Part shown: in pieces, positions 7,271 through 10,031 of the stretch
How positions within the stretch are numbered: the first letter of the stretch is position 1
How the letters are laid out: the number at the start of each line of letters is the position of its first letter
Source of the DNA: an uncultured Isosphaeraceae bacterium
GTDB lineage: Bacteria > Planctomycetota > Planctomycetia > Isosphaerales > Isosphaeraceae
DNA length: 10,031 nucleotides
Assembly: GCA_937907405.1 (NCBI GenBank)
Contig: CALCIC010000876.1
Location: 1-10,031 of the forward strand
Reading direction: 5' to 3'
Program-made: the position numbers and the translations under genes
Notes under the pieces: model-generated
Database searches by the model: none
What the model saw: only the letters and a program-made list of their open reading frames with translations
What the model was told of the DNA's origin: nothing

Positions 7271-8443
7271 GTGTCCAAGAAGAAGAAGATCCGGATCGAG
7301 CTGAAGAAGAACCGCCAGAAGCGGACGCGAGACAAGGACTTCACCCGCGCGTTCGGGGACGGAGCGCCCGCGTCGTCGGAGTCGGTCTCCGGCGAGCGGG
7401 TGCGGCCCAAGGGGGAGTTGTCGCGGCGTCGAACCATCATGACCGACCTGGAACCGGCGCCCGGCGCGTCGGCCTCGGTCGAGTCGGCGTCGGGCGACGC
7501 CTCCAACCGTCGGGCCGTCGATGAATCGACCTGCCTCCGCGGGCGGGTGATCCGCATCCACGGCCTGCTCAGCATCGTCCAGACCGAGGACGGCAAGATC
7601 TATCCCTGCCACGTCCGGCGGGTGCTCAAGAGCATGGCGATCGACGGCCGCAACGTGGTCACCGTCGGCGACTGGGTCTGGTTTCGACCCGCGGGCGCCG
7701 GCGGCGACGAGGGCTTCATCGAACGCGTCGAGGGGCGTCAGGGCGTCATCACCCGTGGATATCGCGGCCGGCAGCACGTCCTGGCCGCCAACGTCGACAC
7801 CGTCTTCATCGTCTCGGCCCTCGCCGAGCCCGGCCTGAAGGTCAGCCTCGTCGACCGCTACCTTGCGGCGGCCGAGGTCGGCGGCGTTCGGCCTATTATC
7901 GTGCTTAATAAAGCTGATCTTGTGGACGTTTCACTCTACCAGTGGGTCGTCGGGCTTTACACCCAGCTCGGCTACGAGACCATCCTCACCTCGGCCGCCG
8001 ACGGCCGGGGCCTCGATCGGTTGCGGGCCTTCCTGGAACAGGGCGTCACCGCGATCTCCGGCCAGAGCGGCGTCGGCAAGAGCTCGCTGCTCAACGTCGT
8101 TCAGCCCGGCCTGAACCTGAAGGTCCGCGAGGTCTCCGACTGGACCTCCAAGGGAAAGCACACCACGACCACCGCGGAATTGATCCGGCTCGAACAGGGG
8201 GGCTACGTCGTCGACACCCCCGGCCTCCGGCAATTCGAGCTCTGGGGGGTCGTCCCCGGCGAGATCGAGGGTCACTTCATCGAGTTCCGCCCGTACATCC
8301 CTCAATGCCGCTTCCCTGATTGCTCGCACACGCACGAGACTCGATGCGCCGTCAAGGAGGCCGTCTACTGGGGCCAGATCCATCCCGGCCGCTACGACAG
8401 CTATCTTAAGCTTTACCATCAACGGCCCGTCGAAGGCTCCTGA
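7271..8443 (+). CDS. rsgA: Small ribosomal subunit biogenesis GTPase RsgA
   Basis: RsgA is a circularly permuted GTPase that checks late maturation of the 30S subunit and is activated by it. This copy has 390 residues. An OB-fold lies at about 88-165. The permuted GTPase motifs follow in the order G4 NKAD (213-216), G5 TSA (240-242), G1 GQSGVGKS (264-271), a G2 threonine in KHTTTT (296-301) and G3 DTPG (315-318). The C-terminal zinc site is C346, C351, H353 and C359, in CRFPDCSHTHETRC. All key residues are intact. The start is GTG 7271 with no obvious Shine-Dalgarno; an ATG at 7439 is possible but would remove the Lys/Arg-rich N-terminal extension (MSKKKKIRIELKKNRQKR), which I believe is typical of planctomycete RsgA and could contact rRNA. 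Codons 206-221, across the G4 motif, are strikingly A/T-ending. It lies 100 bp after the ACT gene and could be cotranscribed with it. Confidence 0.95.
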   Translation: MSKKKKIRIELKKNRQKRTRDKDFTRAFGDGAPASSESVSGERVRPKGELSRRRTIMTDLEPAPGASASVESASGDASNRRAVDESTCLRGRVIRIHGLLSIVQTEDGKIYPCHVRRVLKSMAIDGRNVVTVGDWVWFRPAGAGGDEGFIERVEGRQGVITRGYRGRQHVLAANVDTVFIVSALAEPGLKVSLVDRYLAAAEVGGVRPIIVLNKADLVDVSLYQWVVGLYTQLGYETILTSAADGRGLDRLRAFLEQGVTAISGQSGVGKSSLLNVVQPGLNLKVREVSDWTSKGKHTTTTAELIRLEQGGYVVDTPGLRQFELWGVVPGEIEGHFIEFRPYIPQCRFPDCSHTHETRCAVKEAVYWGQIHPGRYDSYLKLYHQRPVEGS

Positions 8444-8503
8444 CCCCCCCCTCGCCTTAACACCCCCGCGCCTCCTGATTCGCAGCGAGGGCTCGCAACG
8501 CCC

Positions 8504-8528
8504 CGGGACGGTTCCCGTGGGCGTCCCG
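8504..8528 (+). terminator. Probable terminator hairpin after rsgA
   Basis: CGGGACG (8504-8510) pairs perfectly with CGTCCCG (8522-8528) around an 11-nt loop, and a pyrimidine-rich then AT-rich tail follows (8529-8547). It sits 61 nt after the rsgA stop and just before the WD40 promoter. A second, weaker pairing, CCCTCGC (8449-8455) with GCGAGGG (8485-8491), lies between it and the stop. Confidence 0.4.
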
Positions 8529-8555
8529 CCGTCTCTCATTATAAAATCACGCACG

Positions 8556-8595
8556 CTTGCTACAATGTGAGCTAGGCTTGCTTCACGGGAGCAAG
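8556..8595 (+). promoter_or_regulatory. CTTGCT motif cluster over the WD40 promoter and start of its leader
   Basis: CTTGCT occurs at 8556-8561 and 8577-8582 in direct orientation exactly 21 bp apart (two helical turns, both within GCTTGCT), and as the inverted copy AGCAAG at 8590-8595. The second and third copies form a hairpin of about 8 bp with a 3-nt loop (8577-8595), near the expected 5' end of the transcript. The arrangement could be an operator spanning the -10 element or a 5' mRNA stem-loop. Both readings are inference. Confidence 0.35.
8558..8566 (+). promoter_or_regulatory. Extended -10 promoter for the WD40 gene
   Basis: TGCTACAAT contains the -10 hexamer TACAAT (8561-8566, five of six matches) with TG one base upstream, an extended -10 element. 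The -35 is poor (TTATAA at 8539-8544, 16-nt spacing), as is usual for extended -10 promoters. The stretch 8536-8570 is conspicuously AT-rich against its GC-rich surroundings. The start would be near 8573, leaving a leader of about 112 nt. Confidence 0.5.
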
Positions 8596-8607
8596 TCGGC
8601 GTCGCCG

Positions 8608-8688
8608 ATGAAGTTCGCACGAGCTTTGGGAAATCCGATGTACATGCGCCGCCATGGAAATCGACCTCAAGAGGAGGAGGAGAAATGA
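8608..8688 (+). CDS. Possible 26-codon upstream ORF overlapping the WD40 start
   Basis: An ATG at 8608 opens a 26-codon frame (beginning MKFARALGNPMYMRR, ending in four Glu and Lys) whose TGA (8686-8688) overlaps the WD40 ATG (8685-8687) as ATGA. A shorter version could start at ATG 8638, which has GGGA (8628-8631) 6 nt upstream; the 8608 start has no good ribosome binding site. The Glu run is simply the purine-rich Shine-Dalgarno of the WD40 gene read in this frame. It may be a leader peptide giving translational coupling, or a chance ORF. Confidence 0.25.
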   Translation: MKFARALGNPMYMRRHGNRPQEEEEK

Positions 8689-9803
8689 AATTCGGAGGCG
8701 AGCGGGATCAGGCTTTGCCGGATGGGGGGGAGGCGGGACGAGCTCTCGGTTCAGGCGTCGAGGGGGGGACGCGGGTGCGTCTCTCCTGGTTGACCTGGGA
8801 AGGTCTGGCCTGCGTGGCGGTCCTGGTCGCGCTTTGCATCGTGTTCGGCGGCGACGAACCGATTGATGAGACCGGCGCGATCACCCTGGACGGCCACGGC
8901 GGGCTGGTGGAGACCGTTCGATTCTCCCCCGACGGCGAGACGCTGGTCACGTCGTGCTGGGACCGGGCGGTCAAGCTTTGGGACGTCGGGGACGGGCCGC
9001 TGGGCCAGGGGCAGGAGCTGGCCTCCTTGCCCGGCACCTCGGAGATGTACTCCGCGGTGTTTTCGCCGGACGGCGGCACGGTCGCGGCGACCGGCCTGCA
9101 CGGGCTGACGATCTGGAACTGGCGCGATACTCGGTCGCTTCCGGAGACCACGTTGCAGTTCGGCCCCTGTCGGGCCGTGGAGTTCGCCCCTGACGGCCGC
9201 AGCCTGGCGATCGGAGGCTTTGACAAAAGGATTCGCATCTGGGATTGGAAGACCGATCGCGTGCTCGCCGTACTGAGTGGACATCGCAACATCGTGCATA
9301 CGTTGATGGTTGCTCCCGACGGTTCGCTGCTCATGTCGCTGGACTTCGACGGGGCCCTCAAGTTCTGGGACTTGCGGACCTACCACGAGGTCGACCGGCT
9401 GGGAGGGACCAACAACCAGGTCCACGCCGTGAGCCTGTCGCGGGACGGCCGGACGGTCGCCCTCAGTCGATCAGGTTCGCTCAATCGCGAGATCGAAATC
9501 TGGGATCTGGCGTCCAACACGCTCAGGGCGGTCTGCCGGGGGCCTGAAGAGGAGGTCCACACCCTCGGCTTCTCTCCCGACGGCCGGACGCTGGTCTCGA
9601 CGGGGGGCGATCAGCCGTTTCGATTCTGGGATTCGGAGACGGGAAAGCCCAAGGGGCTGCTCAAGCAAGACGCCGGCTGGGTGCGATCCATCGACGTCTC
9701 CCGCGACGGCCGCTGGCTTGCCTGTACGGGCGCCGACAACAAGGTCTACCTGTTGCGCATCGAACTGCCCGTGGATCCGGCGGCGGATTCCAAGGCCTCC
9801 TGA
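8685..9803 (+). CDS. Membrane-anchored seven-bladed WD40 repeat protein
   Basis: This protein has 372 residues from the ATG at 8685, preceded by a strong purine-rich Shine-Dalgarno (GGAGG at 8673-8677). Residues 1-37 are a polar N-terminal tail. Residues 38-55 (WEGLACVAVLVALCIVFG) form a single transmembrane anchor, so the propeller is probably exported with the N-terminus inside, although topology is inferred. Seven WD40 blades follow, at about 70-101, 117-146, 159-188, 199-230, 241-275, 286-316 and 328-361. They show the F-S/A-P/R-D-G turn (for example FSPDGETL, FAPDGRSL, SRDGRTV) and the closing IWDW, FWDL or IWDL strand; the last blade lacks the final WD. Seven blades make one closed propeller, usually a protein-interaction platform. 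No kinase, protease or cytochrome domain is fused, unlike many planctomycete WD40 proteins. Partner and function unknown. Confidence 0.9.
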   Translation: MKFGGERDQALPDGGEAGRALGSGVEGGTRVRLSWLTWEGLACVAVLVALCIVFGGDEPIDETGAITLDGHGGLVETVRFSPDGETLVTSCWDRAVKLWDVGDGPLGQGQELASLPGTSEMYSAVFSPDGGTVAATGLHGLTIWNWRDTRSLPETTLQFGPCRAVEFAPDGRSLAIGGFDKRIRIWDWKTDRVLAVLSGHRNIVHTLMVAPDGSLLMSLDFDGALKFWDLRTYHEVDRLGGTNNQVHAVSLSRDGRTVALSRSGSLNREIEIWDLASNTLRAVCRGPEEEVHTLGFSPDGRTLVSTGGDQPFRFWDSETGKPKGLLKQDAGWVRSIDVSRDGRWLACTGADNKVYLLRIELPVDPAADSKAS

Positions 9804-9807
9804 AACC

Positions 9808-9832
9808 CGGCCCGGCTGACACGGCCGGGCCG
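9808..9832 (+). terminator. Strong hairpin between convergent genes, likely bidirectional terminator
   Basis: CGGCCCGGC (9808-9816) and GCCGGGCCG (9824-9832) form a perfect 9-bp GC stem with a 7-nt loop, four bases after the WD40 stop. On the + strand no T tract follows. On the - strand the stem is followed by GGGTTTC, a weak T run. Its position between convergent genes supports a terminator role in both directions. Confidence 0.6.
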
Positions 9833-9890
9833 ACGGGCCTGCAACCGGCTCGGCCCGGTCGAGACCCGCGACGCCGACGTCGGGCGACGC

Positions 9891-10031
9891 TCAACCGTGA
9901 CCGTAGCCGCGGTCGAACGCCTCCAGGTCGCGGAGATACGAGGCGTACGTGGTGCGGAACGTATCGTAGTCGATGCTCCACCGGGGCTGGTCCTCGGTGT
10001 GGCGGTGGCAATGCTCCTCGATCAGCCGGTG
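9891..10031 (-). CDS. C-terminal end of an unrecognised protein (5' end outside window)
   Basis: Read on the minus strand from the window edge, a frame stays open for 46 codons to TGA (complement of 9891-9893). The visible residues include HRLIEEHCHRHTEDQPRW and DYDTFRTTYASYLRDLEAF, ending in GYGHG. Composition and G/C-ending codons are those of a real high-GC coding end, and the frame converges on the WD40 gene with a shared hairpin between them. The His/Cys-rich start and the aromatic/acidic helix do not match a family I can name. Other minus-strand frames here are Arg/Pro-rich shadows. Confidence 0.6.
   Translation of the reverse strand, partial: HRLIEEHCHRHTEDQPRWSIDYDTFRTTYASYLRDLEAFDRGYGHG

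Overview
The window looks like a chromosomal segment from a high-GC bacterium, most likely a planctomycete of the Isosphaeraceae type. This is an inference from several things together: strongly G/C-ending codons, loosely packed genes with 100-240 bp spacers, a Shine-Dalgarno signal before most but not all starts, a ribosome GTPase (RsgA) with a Lys-rich N-terminal extension, a membrane-anchored WD40 protein, and large secreted proteins of unknown function. No mobile element, tRNA, rRNA, CRISPR array or recognised defence island was seen. Most of the long ORFs in other frames are shadows that come from the GC content.

Layout on the + strand: (1) the C-terminus of the DNA repair ATPase RecN (1-323). 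(2) A polytopic membrane protein with GT-C-like features and a soluble beta-rich C-terminal domain (428-2170). (3) A perfect 13-bp hairpin just after its stop, then a TPR protein fused to a GT9-like glycosyltransferase domain (2319-3806). (4) A 237-bp spacer with a candidate promoter and hairpins, then an 857-residue secreted protein with six 8-residue Ser/Gly repeats (4044-6617). (5) A small tandem ACT-domain protein (6724-7170). (6) The circularly permuted GTPase RsgA (7271-8443). (7) A 241-bp spacer with a probable terminator, a good extended -10 promoter, repeated CTTGCT motifs and a possible short upstream ORF, then a membrane-anchored seven-bladed WD40 protein (8685-9803). On the - strand, the C-terminal 46 codons of an unrecognised gene (9891-10031) converge on the WD40 gene, with a strong 9-bp hairpin between them.

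The genes do not form one obvious pathway. The membrane protein and the TPR-glycosyltransferase may both act on surface glycans (inference from families and adjacency). RecN, the ACT protein and RsgA are housekeeping or regulatory genes. The most distinctive signals are the leader of the WD40 gene, the AT-rich codon patch over the G4 motif of rsgA, the post-stop hairpin at 2181-2227, and the 24-bp coding minisatellite. I did not find a clear previously undescribed system.
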